A program made the translations under genes and the position numbers. The notes beneath the pieces were generated by a model. The model did no database searches. It was not told the origin of the DNA and worked only from the letters and a program-made list of their open reading frames with translations. 21,611 nucleotides of DNA. Origin: an uncultured Eubacteriales bacterium (GTDB lineage: Bacteria > Bacillota > Clostridia > Christensenellales > Borkfalkiaceae). Positions 21,557 through 21,611 of the stretch are shown one piece after another. How positions within the stretch are numbered: position 1 is the first letter of the stretch; every line of letters begins with the position of its first letter. The stretch spans positions 1 to 21,611 of the forward strand of contig URKE01000031.1 in assembly GCA_900548285.1 (NCBI GenBank), written 5' to 3'.

Positions 21557-21611
21557 TGGAGGCGCCACCCGGATTTGAACCGGGGCATAAAGGTTTTGCA
21601 GACCTTTGCCT
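21557..21611 (-). tRNA. tRNA-Cys (GCA), 5' end cut by window edge
   Basis: On the minus strand the anticodon stem AAGGT/ACCTT closes loop CTGCAAA with anticodon GCA (21599-21597). A T-arm with GGTTCAAATCC and a 3' acceptor strand TGGCGCC follow, then discriminator T and an encoded CCA (21559-21557). The 5' acceptor and D-arm lie beyond the window. Confidence 0.95.

Overview
The window reads as a contig piece from a low- to mid-GC Gram-positive bacterium, most likely an endospore-forming member of the Clostridia. The evidence is a SpoIIID homologue, consensus sigma-A promoters (TTGACA, 17 bp, TATAAT), strong Shine-Dalgarno sites, a CIRCE operator, lipoproteins with lipoboxes, and GlyRS of the alpha2 type. 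The serpin, GH20 hexosaminidase and surface proteins fit an animal-gut lineage, perhaps near Christensenellales, but that placement is a guess. Both edges cut through tRNA genes read on the minus strand: tRNA-Pro(UGG) on the left, tRNA-Cys(GCA) on the right. Most genes are on the minus strand.

Region 1 (1-1480): tRNA-Pro with its promoter, spoIIID, and a divergent unrecognised membrane protein ending at a bidirectional terminator. Region 2 (1513-5424): a secreted serpin lipoprotein followed 28 nt later by a small AT-rich lipoprotein with a Listeria-Bacteroides-type repeat, under a perfect sigma-A promoter; upstream is a cardiolipin synthase with its own perfect promoter. Region 3 (5439-8943): htpG behind a CIRCE-like operator, then minD-minE, with a tandem array of the minE 3' end just past the stop codon. 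Region 4 (8917-13897): a large lipoprotein of unknown function, a GH20 hexosaminidase lacking the usual N-terminal domain, and a CvpA-like membrane protein. Region 5 (14012-17332): divergent glnS (minus) and glyS (plus).

Region 6 (17367-21411) is the most interesting part. A consensus promoter drives a long leader containing a cyclic-di-GMP-I (GEMM) riboswitch. The 3' strand of its P1 helix is shared with an intrinsic terminator, so the architecture predicts that c-di-GMP turns transcription on. The two downstream genes encode a 292-aa TasA/camelysin-like exported protein and an 899-aa surface protein with a GLUG-like N-terminal region. Both start with a hydrophobic segment ending in a Phe-Ala-Trp-[Phe/Leu]-Ala motif. 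I read this as a c-di-GMP-switched cell-surface or biofilm-matrix locus. The riboswitch is well supported by sequence; the protein functions are inference.

Starts given here were moved from the longest open frame where a Shine-Dalgarno and family alignment supported it (htpG, glnS, both lipoproteins of unknown function). All function calls come from reading translated sequence without database searches.
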